From Acanthamoeba sp. SK_2022b (lineage: Eukaryota; Discosea; Longamoebia; Acanthamoebidae), in the NCBI GenBank assembly GCA_027943245.1, contig JANDJZ010001040.1:1-12753 (forward strand): a stretch of DNA of 12,753 nt. Direction: 5' to 3'. Numbering within the stretch: the stretch's first letter is position 1; the number at the start of each line of letters is the position of its first letter. This document shows, piece after piece, positions 1 through 7,402 of the stretch. The notes below the pieces were generated by a model, which saw nothing but the letters and a program-made list of their open reading frames with translations, was not told the origin of the DNA and made no database searches. Made by a program: the position numbers and the translations under genes.

Positions 1-450
1 CAGTGCGTGTAGTGTAGGCGCACGATACCGTCTGGGGGCGAGGGTGGCGGTGATGCTGTCGGAGACGAGAGTTATGGTGTCCATGTTGGCAGTGAGGCGT
101 TGCATCTCCTCCTCCATGTTCTCCACGTTGCTCTTCATGTCGCGGATGGTGTCGGTGGCACTGATGAATTTGTTGTAATTCTCGTAGACGAGCGTCTTCA
201 TGTCGCTGTCGAGCTTCTTGATGTCGCGCAGCATGCTTTGGTCCGTCTTCAACAGGCGTCGCACGCCTTGTGACCTGAGCAGCCGCTCAAAGTAACGATC
301 TGGATCGAACGCCGCATTGTCGATGTTGGCCGGATCGGGGGCGACCTGCTTCTCCTGCTCTGCCTCTGCCGCGCCATAGAAATTCTGCAGGATGGCCCGT
401 CGTCGCCGCCTCATCATCTCCCCATCTTCCTCTGCTGCCGCCGTCGCCAT
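1..450 (-). CDS. VPS51: VPS51 homologue, GARP/EARP tethering complex subunit, N-terminal part (cut by window edge)
   Basis: VPS51 is a subunit of the GARP and EARP complexes, which tether endosome-derived vesicles at the trans-Golgi and at recycling endosomes. The minus-strand reading from ATG 450 has a short acidic leader, a basic run followed by AILQNFYG, then FDPDRYFERLL and the family's most conserved block, LDSDMKTLVYENYNKFISAT (about residues 86-105), followed by heptad-like helix typical of the family's N-terminal coiled coil. A second in-frame ATG pair lies at 415-417 and 412-414; I prefer 450 because human VPS51 also has residues before its basic run. A likely first intron starts at 28 (GTATCG): the frame stays open to the edge, but the residues beyond 28 do not look like VPS51, whereas the family continues with an arginine-rich segment just where APRR ends. 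Exon 1 is then 29..450. The 3' exons are outside the window. Confidence 0.85.
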   Translation of the reverse strand, partial: MATAAAEEDGEMMRRRRRAILQNFYGAAEAEQEKQVAPDPANIDNAAFDPDRYFERLLRSQGVRRLLKTDQSMLRDIKKLDSDMKTLVYENYNKFISATDTIRDMKSNVENMEEEMQRLTANMDTITLVSDSITATLAPRRYRAPTLHAL

Positions 451-545
451 CTCTCTCTCTCTCAATCGCTTCTATTATTTTAAAAATAGAAAAGAAAAAT
501 TGACGCAATCTCTCTCTTTCTCTCAATCGCTTCTATTATTTTTAA
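445..545. repeat. Imperfect direct duplication spanning the VPS51 start codon
   Basis: Two copies of a segment of about 40 bp lie 59 bp apart, at 445-485 and 504-545. Each holds CGC-(C/A)-AT, a CT run, then CAATCGCTTCTATTATTTT. Copy 1 holds the VPS51 ATG (minus, 450-448); the matching triplet in copy 2 is ATT. The segment is also the 3' flank of DCAF13. Confidence 0.8.
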
Positions 546-549
546 TGTT

Positions 550-570
550 TTTATTTTTATTATTTTTATT
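550..570 (-). terminator. Candidate polyadenylation signals of DCAF13
   Basis: Three AATAAA hexamers read on the minus strand at 565-570, 556-561 and 550-555, beginning about 20 nt past the DCAF13 stop codon. They sit in the 139-bp gap before the VPS51 start, so the DCAF13 3' end and the VPS51 promoter must share this interval. Cleavage sites cannot be seen from sequence alone. Confidence 0.5.
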
Positions 571-589
571 ATCGAAGAGGGGCGCCAGC

Positions 590-1200
590 TCACTGCTGGA
601 CCTCGACGATGTGGCGCTTGCGCTCGGGCACGGGCTTGGCGCCCTCCTTGGAGTGGGCGGCGCGGTTCTTCTCCTTGCGGCGCTCGGCCTGCTTCATGAC
701 GGTCTTGAGGCGAGTGGCGCCGTGCACGGCCTTGGGCAGGTGGCGGTGGCGGTCGATGCGGCGGATCTCGGGCAGGTGGCGGTATCGCGCCTTGAGCTTC
801 TCCTGGTACTCCATCTTCTTCTTCTCGCGGGGCACCAGCACCTTGAGCGGGTCGGACGCGTTGGCCTTCCACAGTCGGATGTTGGTGTCGTCTGACGCCG
901 ACATCACGAACCGCGAGTCGCCCGTGAACCGCACGCAGAAGATCCTCTGCATCCGCTTTGTGTGGTACACCTCCCTGCACAACACGACATCAATCATCCA
1001 TCCAACCATCATCCACCATCATCGTCATCACATGCCACTCATGTACACATACCTGCTGCGCCCCTCCGAGCGGCGGAAGATTCGTAGCGTGCGGTCGTAG
1101 GAACCCGTGACAAACTCCTCGCCCGTCGGGGAGTAGTCGATGTCCAGCACCGCCGCCACCTGCGCGCGCACATCCAACGCACAACACACACGCACGCACG

Positions 1201-1231
<31 letters not shown>

Positions 1232-2786
1232 GGTGCACATGTGGGGGTGAGCGGGCCACGAAAGGGTGATGCGCGGCAATGGCGCATTGTGAGTGGGGGG
1301 GGGGCATCGAGATGGGGCGTTGTGCACGCACGTGGTCCTGGTGCACGTTGAGGGCGGTGTCGAGTCGTCGCATGTCGAATGTGTAGACGTTGTGGTCCTC
1401 GTTGGCGACCGACAAGTTGAACGCCTCCATGGGGTTCCACGCCACCGCATTGCCGCGCATCGTCATGATCACCTTACGGATCGGAGTCGCTGCACGCGAG
1501 CAACCAACAAAGCCCTCCACCGTGAGAATTCGTTTTATTTGTTTTTTTATTTTTTTATTTTTTTGTTTTTTATTTGTTTTGTTTTTTTGTTTTGTTATTG
1601 AAATTTTTTTGAAAATGGTGGATTGGGGGAGGGGCACGTACAGGCGCGGACGTCGTGGAAGGCGAGGGAACGATCGGAGGCCAGCGAGGCGAGGACGTCC
1701 GTGTCGATGGGGTTGAACTTGACCGCGTTGACACTGCACGACACGACACGACACGTTGTCAACGCCATGATGATCGACAACCACCGGCGTTCGACGGGCA
1801 ATGGGGGGAGAGGGAGAGGGAGGGGGGCTCACGGACCTGTCGCAGCCCCACTCGAAGGTGGCGGTGGGCGAGCCGCGCGTCTCGTCCCACAGGAGGATGA
1901 CCGGGCCGGAGGTGGCGAAGATGGGCTGGGCGGCCTTGTGGCTGACCCCCGAGAAGGCGTGCTCTCCCAGGAAGGTGGTGAGGGGCTGCACACACACAAC
2001 AACAACAACAACACACACACACACACACATCACACACACATCACACACACATCACACACACGCGTGCGCGCATGCACAGATGAGCGCGTGAGCCCATTGT
2101 CCAGCCACGAGGGGGGGAGGGCGAGCGCAGACCTGGATGTCCTCGGGCAGGCCGTGGCGGAGGGCGTCGAGGGAGAGCGGCCACAGCTTGACCGTCTTGT
2201 CGTCGCCGACGGTGATGACCGAGTTGTTGCCGTGTCCCATGGCGACGCCGCGCACGAAGCCCCGGTGGGCCGGCAGCGTGGCCAGGCACGCGTGCGTGGA
2301 CAGGTTCCACACCTTGAGCTCTGCGGCGGCCGCCAGGTCAGCCCCCCAACGAACGCAACGGGAGAGAGGAGAGGAGAGGAGTGGAGAGTGGAGGAGAGGA
2401 GGTACCGCCATCGCAGCTGCCCGAGAAGATGTGGGTGAGGGAGTCGGGGTGGCGGCAGAGCGAGAAGACGCTGTCGCTGTGGCCGTCGAGGGCGGCAACG
2501 AAGGGCCGGGCAAAGATCTTGTCCATCTTCACGGCGTTGAGGGCACGCGTGTACTCTCGCGGCTTCTCGAAGGGATGCTGGGCAGGATCCACGTTGCGCT
2601 GCATGCGGACAAGATCCACCTTCCTCTCTCTGGTGAATTCCGCCTCATTTCGGGAAATGGTCCTCACTTTCTACTCGATCCAGATGAGATGAGGATGAAA
2701 TGATTTAATTCAAAAATCAAATCAAATTTCAGGCCATGTCATCCAACTAATAAGCTGGCCAAGACAGAACGTGGGAGGCGTACCAT
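590..2786 (-). CDS. DCAF13: DCAF13/SOF1 WD40 protein, SSU processome component
   Basis: Nucleolar WD40 protein needed for 18S rRNA maturation in the small-subunit processome; in animals it is also a DDB1-CUL4 substrate receptor. Exons in coding order: 2784..2786, 2406..2670, 2133..2320, 1837..1985, 1642..1733, 1332..1489, 1053..1159, 590..974. They sum to 1347 nt, or 448 aa, against about 445 in human. Order of parts: KVRTISRN N-terminus and PREYTRALNA; WD repeats including VGDDKTVKLW, NPMEAFNLSVANEDHNVYTF and DIDYSPTGEEFVTGSYDRTL; then the Sof1 C-terminal domain with REVYHTKRMQ, RLWKANAS, RIDRHRHLPK and a lysine-rich tail. All junctions rejoin conserved family blocks in frame. Exon 2 opens AAA GTG directly after a TAG that lies in frame at the intron end, so translation must start upstream; ATG|GTACGC at 2786 supplies M before KVRTISRN. 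Exons 2-8 are near certain and exon 1 is likely. Confidence 0.92.
1182..1231. repeat. CA/CGCA microsatellite in DCAF13 intron 6
   Basis: An interrupted (CA)n tract with CGCACGCACGCA in the middle lies inside the intron 1160..1331. On the coding strand it reads GU-rich. It sits close to the 3' splice site after 1160. Confidence 0.9.
1530..1612. repeat. T-rich (A-rich on coding strand) low-complexity tract in DCAF13 intron 5
   Basis: About 80 bp of TTTTG and TTTAT units fill most of the 152-nt intron 1490..1641. Similar TTTTG-type tracts recur at 4705-4743 and 11888-11919 in this window. No gene or transposon terminus is visible around it. Confidence 0.85.
1989..2061. repeat. CA/CAA microsatellite with short ATCACACACAC units in DCAF13 intron 3
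   Basis: The tract holds (CA)n, then (CAA)n, then (CA)n, then three ATCACACACAC-type units, inside the intron 1986..2132. It abuts the 3' splice site, so the coding strand shows GUUGUUGUUG then GUGUGUGCAG before exon 4. Confidence 0.9.
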
Positions 2787-2965
2787 TTTGCGATTAACCG
2801 GTTGGCTCCTGGATGTGCGATGTGGCCGTGTGGCTGTATCGGTTGGAGTTTAGAGGTCGTGGCTGTTGTTTTCCGGCTTTCTTCCGCTCTCCATTTCTTA
2901 ATTATTTTCTGACCTATTTTTGTTTTATATTTATTTTCGATAACCCTTTTTTATTTGATCACAAG
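2787..2965. promoter_or_regulatory. Divergent DCAF13/QTRT2 promoter region
   Basis: The two start codons stand 179 bp apart, facing away from each other. The interval changes from mixed composition near DCAF13 to T-rich, GC-poor sequence beside QTRT2. It holds the 8-bp palindrome AACCGGTT at 2796-2803 and a further CGGTTGG at about 2840. An in-frame reading upstream of the QTRT2 ATG runs through this AT-rich stretch and I treat it as untranslated. Transcription starts are not visible. Confidence 0.6.
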
Positions 2966-4684
2966 ATGGAAGACGCAGGGCAGGCAGCGCCGGGCGACTC
3001 CTGGTTCACGGTTGTACACGAGGGGAGCGGTGCGGGGCCACGACTGGGGCGCGCCACGGTGAAGCCAGGGCGGGGCGAGGTCGCTACTCCGGGCTGGCTG
3101 CCGGCGACGCGCAAGGGCTGCGTGCCGCACCTCACCCCCGACCTCCTCGCCCACATCCCCCACCTCGACGCCCTCCAGCTGCCCCTCCAGGACTTGTGCG
3201 CCGCCCCCCTCCCCACACCGTGACTTGAGGTAGCGCCTTTAAGGTGGCGGCTTACCCGCGCGTATGCGATATGTGTATGTGTGCAGCTACCCCGATACGG
3301 CGGCGCTGCGGGGCTTTGGAAAGGGCGTGGGCGCGTTCGTCGTCGACCTCGACCACTCCTTCTTCCTCACCGGTGCATGTCTTCTCCTCCTTGGCGGTGG
3401 TCGCCGTGGCCCGTGATATTATGTCGACAGGCGCCTGCATCTCACGCGACCGGTGCAGTGCGAGACGTGGCGGCGCACGAGGAGGGCACGATAGCGAAGG
3501 AGGGCGTGGCGGTGCGAACGGGCGGCGGGCGCACGCTGGTGAGCGTGGACGCCTACGTGGGACACGTGGCGGCCCTCCGGCCGGACGCCTTCGCCGCCCT
3601 CGCCCCCGAGATCTCCTGCCTGGCCTCGCGCAAGCAGACCCAGAAGGCCCACGAGCTCGCCCTCCAGTGGCTCGATGTCTGCCTCCAGCGATTACCGCGC
3701 GACGGCGGCACGCGCGTGCTGGGCGTCGTGGGCGGCGGGCGACACGTCGACCTGCGCGTGCGTTCGGCGCAGGAGACGGCGAAGCGCAACGTGGACGGTG
3801 CGTGCTGTGGAGGCCGCGGCGATTGTTGCTATGTAACCAACACTCACCGCCTCCCCCCCCACTCAAAAACCACCAATGGTTGCAGGCTTCCTGCTCTCTG
3901 GATTCGGATTGGGCGAGTCGTTTGCCGAGCGCGAGACCCTCCTCGCCACCATCATAGTGCGCACACCTCCGTGCGCGTTGATCGTCTCCGTGACACGCCC
4001 ATACTGACCACTCCCCCCCCCCCGCGTGTGTGTGATTGATGACGTGTGCGCGCGCGTAGAAGGAGCTGCCGCCCCACCATCTGCGCATGGTGGCCGGGGT
4101 GGGCGCCCCGCTCGAGGTGCTGCAGTGCGTGGAGCAGGGCGTGGACCTGATCAACAGCGCCTACCCCACCATGGCCACCGAGCTCGGCCAGGCCCTCAAC
4201 TTTGCCTTCCTCGGCGTGTCCCCCACGCCGGCCGACGGCAACATCGACACGGGGGGAGTCCAGGCGGGGCTGCCCTACATGGAGGACGCGCTCAAGGTGA
4301 ACGTGCGCGAGCGGGCGTACAAGCTGGACCCGCGGCCCATTTCGCTGGGCTGCGAGTGCTACGCGTGCACGCACCACTCGATCGGCTACATCCACCACCT
4401 CCTCTCCACGCACGAAATGCTGGCCTCCGTCCTCCTCAACATGTGCGTGCCTCTCTCCCTCTCTCTCTCTCTCTCGCAGCTAGCGACGATCGTGTTTGCC
4501 CTTTTTCCACCTCACCCACACACATGTCCGCCGCGCCAACACCAGACACAACACGCACCAGTACAGCCTGTTCTTCGAGGCCATCCGCGCGCATCTGCGC
4601 GCGGGCAACCTGGGCGAGCTCAAGCGCCGCCTGCTCGACGCCCTCAAGCACGGACGACCCCAGCGTGTAGTGGCGTTTTTTTAA
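2966..4684 (+). CDS. QTRT2: Queuine tRNA-ribosyltransferase accessory subunit 2 (QTRT2/QTRTD1)
   Basis: Partner of QTRT1 in the eukaryotic tRNA-guanine transglycosylase, which swaps G34 for queuine in GUN-anticodon tRNAs. Exons 2966..3195, 3287..3372, 3459..3797, 3886..3956, 4060..4442, 4546..4684 give 1248 nt, or 415 aa. Visible blocks: TRKGCVPHLTPDLL near residue 50, SAQETAKRNVDGFLLSGF near 208, MVAGVGAPLEVLQCVEQGVD near 252, and the zinc motif C340-x-C342-x2-C345-x25-H371. That exact spacing confirms the last splice junction, because H371 is the first full codon after it. Where QTRT1 has its nucleophilic Asp (in GCDMFD) this protein has Asn274 (GVDLIN), as expected for the non-catalytic subunit. 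The first donor could instead be 3220 (GTGACT), adding eight residues in frame; 3196 (GTGCGC) gives a gap-free fit to the family as I recall it. The stop codon overlaps an AATAAA. Confidence 0.9.
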
Positions 4685-4762
4685 ATAAAAATTGTTGGCA
4701 TTTATTTTGTTTTGTTATTTATTTATTTTTGTTTATTTGTTTGTGTAGCGCGGGCGCAGACT
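4685..4762. terminator. Shared 3' region of convergent QTRT2 and TBC genes
   Basis: These 78 bp of T-rich sequence separate two facing stop codons. On the plus strand AATAAA lies at 4684-4689 and shares a base with the QTRT2 stop. On the minus strand, downstream of the TBC stop, several AATAAA-type hexamers arise from TTTATT units at about 4700-4735. The two mRNAs probably overlap or nearly meet. Confidence 0.55.
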
Positions 4763-6121
4763 CTAGCTGGAGATGTGGGTCTTGGCCATGAGCTGGGCGA
4801 GCTTGTTGGCCTCCTCCCAGTCCTCGTCGACCTTGTGCGACGGCGAGTGGCCGCCTTCGCCGCCCTCGTGGCACGCACCGCAGAGGAGCAGGTTGCAGTC
4901 CTTGCAGTAGAGCTCGGGCGACATCTCCTTGCACACCTGACACTCCTCGCCCTCGCCCTCCTCATCATCGTCCGAACCGTCCTCGTCGCCGCTGTCCTCG
5001 TCGTCGTCGCTGGCCTTCTGGTTGCGGGCCTCCTCGAAGGAGCGGCGGGCAGCTTCGAGGCGCGGTCGGAGCTTGGAGTCAAAGACATCGCGCCGCAGGG
5101 CGGGCAGGTCGGCAGCCAGGACGGCGTCGGCGAACTCGGGCGCGCGAGCGATGATCGAGCGGAGCAGCTCGGGCGTGATGGCGCGGTGCTTGGGATCGAG
5201 GCGCAGGAGCGCGTAGAGGTTGGCGGCGTCCTTGGTGCGGAGTACCTCGTCGCGCAGGTGGTCGACCACCGAGAGGCCGAACTGGAAGAGGTAGCGGCTA
5301 CCCCCGGCAAGGAAGCCTTCGAAAAAGGCGAAGAGGAGCTCGAAGGGGAGGACGTGCACGCCGAGCCCGACGAACCACTTCTGGCAGTAGGTCTCGGGGA
5401 GGATGAAGCGCTGCTTGAGGTGCTGGACGACCTCGTCCTGCTCGCGCGCGAGGATTTCCTCAAAGACCAGCGCATCGGTGGCAAAGCCCACGGCCTCGTG
5501 CTTCCAGTAGCCGGGCACGTAGCGCTCGTTCTCGTTCAGCTCCGCGAGAATGGTCACGGCCGAGGCCTCATCGAGGGTAAGCATGAGGAAGCTGGTAACG
5601 TAGCCAAGGCCCTGTGCGTAGTCGCCGAATCGGTGGATGAGGGCCGTGAGCACCCGCTGGAGCTTCTGCCGCTGGGCCTCGCCCAGGAACGTTCGCTCAG
5701 CATCACGCAGCACGATGCGCTGGTTCTCCTCGCTGATGGCCTTGGCCTCCGGCCATTCAAAGTCCGCCGGCAACGGCTTGGCCCCCGCCAATTCCGGCCA
5801 TCTCTGCACGATTCGGAACACCCCCTCGAGATCCTCGCCCTGCTTAAGGAATCCATCGTTTCTCTGCAGGAGTGGTGCCTCCCCTTCCTCGTTCCAGAAT
5901 GTGGCCTGACGCAGCATTGTCTTCTCTGTGTATCTGTTCTGCCTGCGGATCACTTGTGCGGAGATGAGGAGTGATAAACGCGCGTTTGCGCGGGAAATAC
6001 TTCTGGAAGCTTCGAGAAGTTTGCGAGCTTGCGATTCCAAGCATTCCGACACTTCCGCGATAAATCTTGAGGGCACGCTGACGCCCGAAAAGGAGTCCGG
6101 GATTTCCGCCAGTGCGGGCAT
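4763..6121 (-). CDS. TBC (Rab-GAP) domain protein with C-terminal B-box-like zinc finger
   Basis: TBC domains speed GTP hydrolysis on Rab GTPases and so control membrane traffic. The gene is one exon of 452 aa. The Arg finger is R143 in IVLRDAERTF (I-x2-D-x2-R-T) and the Gln finger Q170 in YAQG, so both catalytic residues are present. The TBC domain runs from about residue 88 to 310. A very acidic stretch follows at 371-393, then a B-box-like set: C394-x2-C397, C406-x2-C409, C414-x2-C417, H425 and H429, matching usual B-box spacing. I chose ATG 6121 because the open frame beyond it, up to 6667, runs antisense through the next gene and looks like its shadow. Residues 1-70 look less conserved and are coded by less GC-rich DNA; Met70 (MLRQATFW) is an alternative start. 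I cannot assign the Rab target or orthologue. Confidence 0.85.
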   Translation of the reverse strand: MPALAEIPDSFSGVSVPSRFIAEVSECLESQARKLLEASRSISRANARLSLLISAQVIRRQNRYTEKTMLRQATFWNEEGEAPLLQRNDGFLKQGEDLEGVFRIVQRWPELAGAKPLPADFEWPEAKAISEENQRIVLRDAERTFLGEAQRQKLQRVLTALIHRFGDYAQGLGYVTSFLMLTLDEASAVTILAELNENERYVPGYWKHEAVGFATDALVFEEILAREQDEVVQHLKQRFILPETYCQKWFVGLGVHVLPFELLFAFFEGFLAGGSRYLFQFGLSVVDHLRDEVLRTKDAANLYALLRLDPKHRAITPELLRSIIARAPEFADAVLAADLPALRRDVFDSKLRPRLEAARRSFEEARNQKASDDDEDSGDEDGSDDDEEGEGEECQVCKEMSPELYCKDCNLLLCGACHEGGEGGHSPSHKVDEDWEEANKLAQLMAKTHISS

Positions 6122-6406
6122 GCCATAGGTGGGAAGGTTCGCAGAAAAGCTCCGGGGGGAGCCGATTCCGCCGTAAAGGAGACCCAACAACCCAAAACGT
6201 AGCAAACGCACACTACGTGGCAACAAGCGAAACGAACGGCCACTGGCGCCACCAGACCACACAGACGCACACAAACCAAACGAGGCCAGTGGACACAAAC
6301 GACAGGCACGAGACCATACACCGAAGACGCGCCTCTTCAACAAATTCCACCTTTGAAGAAAGAACAGGCCACCAACATCACCACCACACACACCCATCCT
6401 ACACAA
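6122..6406. promoter_or_regulatory. Divergent promoter region of TBC and forkhead-like genes
   Basis: This 285-bp gap between two outward-facing start codons is A- and C-rich on the plus strand toward the forkhead-like gene. It holds an ACGTAG/CTACGT inverted repeat at about 6199-6222 and a CCACTGGC/GCCAGTGG inverted repeat between about 6240 and 6292. No TATA box or gene is evident. Confidence 0.5.
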
Positions 6407-7402
6407 ATGGTGAGCCACGACCCACCCTGCCAAATGTCTACCCACGTTGCGGGCGCACCTGAGGAGCACTCCCGTCACCTTCTGGCCAACGAGGGAGGAG
6501 AGAAGAAGGGCCAGGTCCAGCAGGTCAACAGGAAGCGACGCCTGGCGCGCAGCGCTTCTGAGGAAGACATGGACGAGCTGCGGCAGCTCGAATACGACAC
6601 CGACTACCAGCCACCCTCCTCGCCAGCCGCGACGGAGGGCTGCGAGCCTTCGGCCAAGCGACGCCACGTGGAGGAGGCCGACGAAAAGCAGAGCGGCTGC
6701 ACCGACGAATGGCAGCCTCCGTCATCCCCGCTACACGAAGAGGAGGAAGAGGACGACATAGCCGAGGAGGACAGCTCGGAGCAGGACGAGGAAGAGGGCA
6801 TCCCGCATCCGGCACCGCGAACATGGGTGGCCAAGGTGGAGTGGGCGCTCGGGCGACGAGGAGGCAAGGGCACCCTGGCGGACATCTACAGCACCATCGA
6901 GGAGGCCTTCCCCGAGGAGGTCGACGGCAAGCGGAACTGGAAGGCGGCCATCAGGTCGTGTCTCTCCAAGAACGAGAAGCGCAAGTTCTACAAGCCCCAT
7001 ACTTCGTCCAGCTACGCCTCGGGCAAGGACCACCTCTGGTGTCTCGTTGCTCGCGAAGGCGCCCCGCGGCCACCGGCCAAGCGAGGACGACCCGCGGGAC
7101 GTAGGGCCACTACCGCCACTACGCGGACCAGGCAGGCTCGTCGACGCAGCATCCCCGAAGTAGAGCAGTCGATGGTTCAGGAGGAGCCTGGTCACCAGCA
7201 ACAGCAGCACCAGGAGACCGACGAGCTGGAGCTTCCCGACGTTTTGCTCGAACAGTTCGCCAAGGAGGAGAGGATGGCCGAGCTGCTCCGCCAGAAGGAA
7301 CTTCTGGAGCAGGACATCAACCGACTCCTACAACAGCCGGACAACTACGGCGACGGCCTCTCTCCCGACCAGGAGGACTTCCTCAGCCACCTTCTCGGCT
7401 GA
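6407..7402 (+). CDS. Forkhead-like winged-helix protein with AT-hook and C-terminal coiled coil
   Basis: Probable nuclear DNA-binding protein, one exon, 331 aa. The start is the first ATG in the open frame; the frame continues a little upstream without another ATG. N-terminal basic NRKRRLAR (41-48) and AKRRH (83-87) could be nuclear signals. Two copies of a short motif, DYQPPSSP (66-73) and EWQPPSSP (101-108), flank an acidic region that continues to 130. Residues 139-215 resemble a forkhead domain: TLADIYSTIEEAFPE, then NWKAAIRSCLSKNEKRKFYK, then GKDHLWCLV, keeping W-K-x2-I-R-x2-L-S-x-N. The Asn, His and Asn of the canonical WKNSIRHNLS helix are Ala, Ser and Cys here. An AT-hook core RGRP (226-229) follows, then a Gln-rich patch (264-267) and a helical, charged C-terminus (276-310). 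Another winged-helix family is possible; target genes are unknown. Confidence 0.8.
   Translation: MVSHDPPCQMSTHVAGAPEEHSRHLLANEGGEKKGQVQQVNRKRRLARSASEEDMDELRQLEYDTDYQPPSSPAATEGCEPSAKRRHVEEADEKQSGCTDEWQPPSSPLHEEEEEDDIAEEDSSEQDEEEGIPHPAPRTWVAKVEWALGRRGGKGTLADIYSTIEEAFPEEVDGKRNWKAAIRSCLSKNEKRKFYKPHTSSSYASGKDHLWCLVAREGAPRPPAKRGRPAGRRATTATTRTRQARRRSIPEVEQSMVQEEPGHQQQQHQETDELELPDVLLEQFAKEERMAELLRQKELLEQDINRLLQQPDNYGDGLSPDQEDFLSHLLG

Noticed and set aside
1530..1612. Poly(A) tail of a retroposed sequence in DCAF13 intron 5
   Set aside because: No target-site duplication or element body is visible; TTTTG-type tracts are common between and within genes in this window.
990..2048. A continuous 352-residue minus-strand frame across DCAF13
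   Set aside because: It reads through four introns, including A-rich and GU-repeat tracts. Only parts of it match DCAF13; the spliced model of 448 aa accounts for all family blocks.
3196..3286. QTRT2 first donor at 3220 (GTGACT)
   Set aside because: It keeps the frame but adds eight residues not needed in alignment to the family, and its donor differs from the GTGCGN pattern of the other QTRT2 introns. It remains possible.
3252..4154. A 300-residue minus-strand Arg/Pro-rich frame
   Set aside because: It is antisense to QTRT2 exons 2-5, whose protein matches a known family with its zinc motif intact.
6122..6667. A 182-residue N-terminal extension of the TBC protein on the minus strand
   Set aside because: It is open only because it runs antisense to GC-rich coding DNA and the promoter. 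The residues are low in complexity and resemble no TBC N-terminus, and the forkhead-like gene on the other strand explains this DNA.
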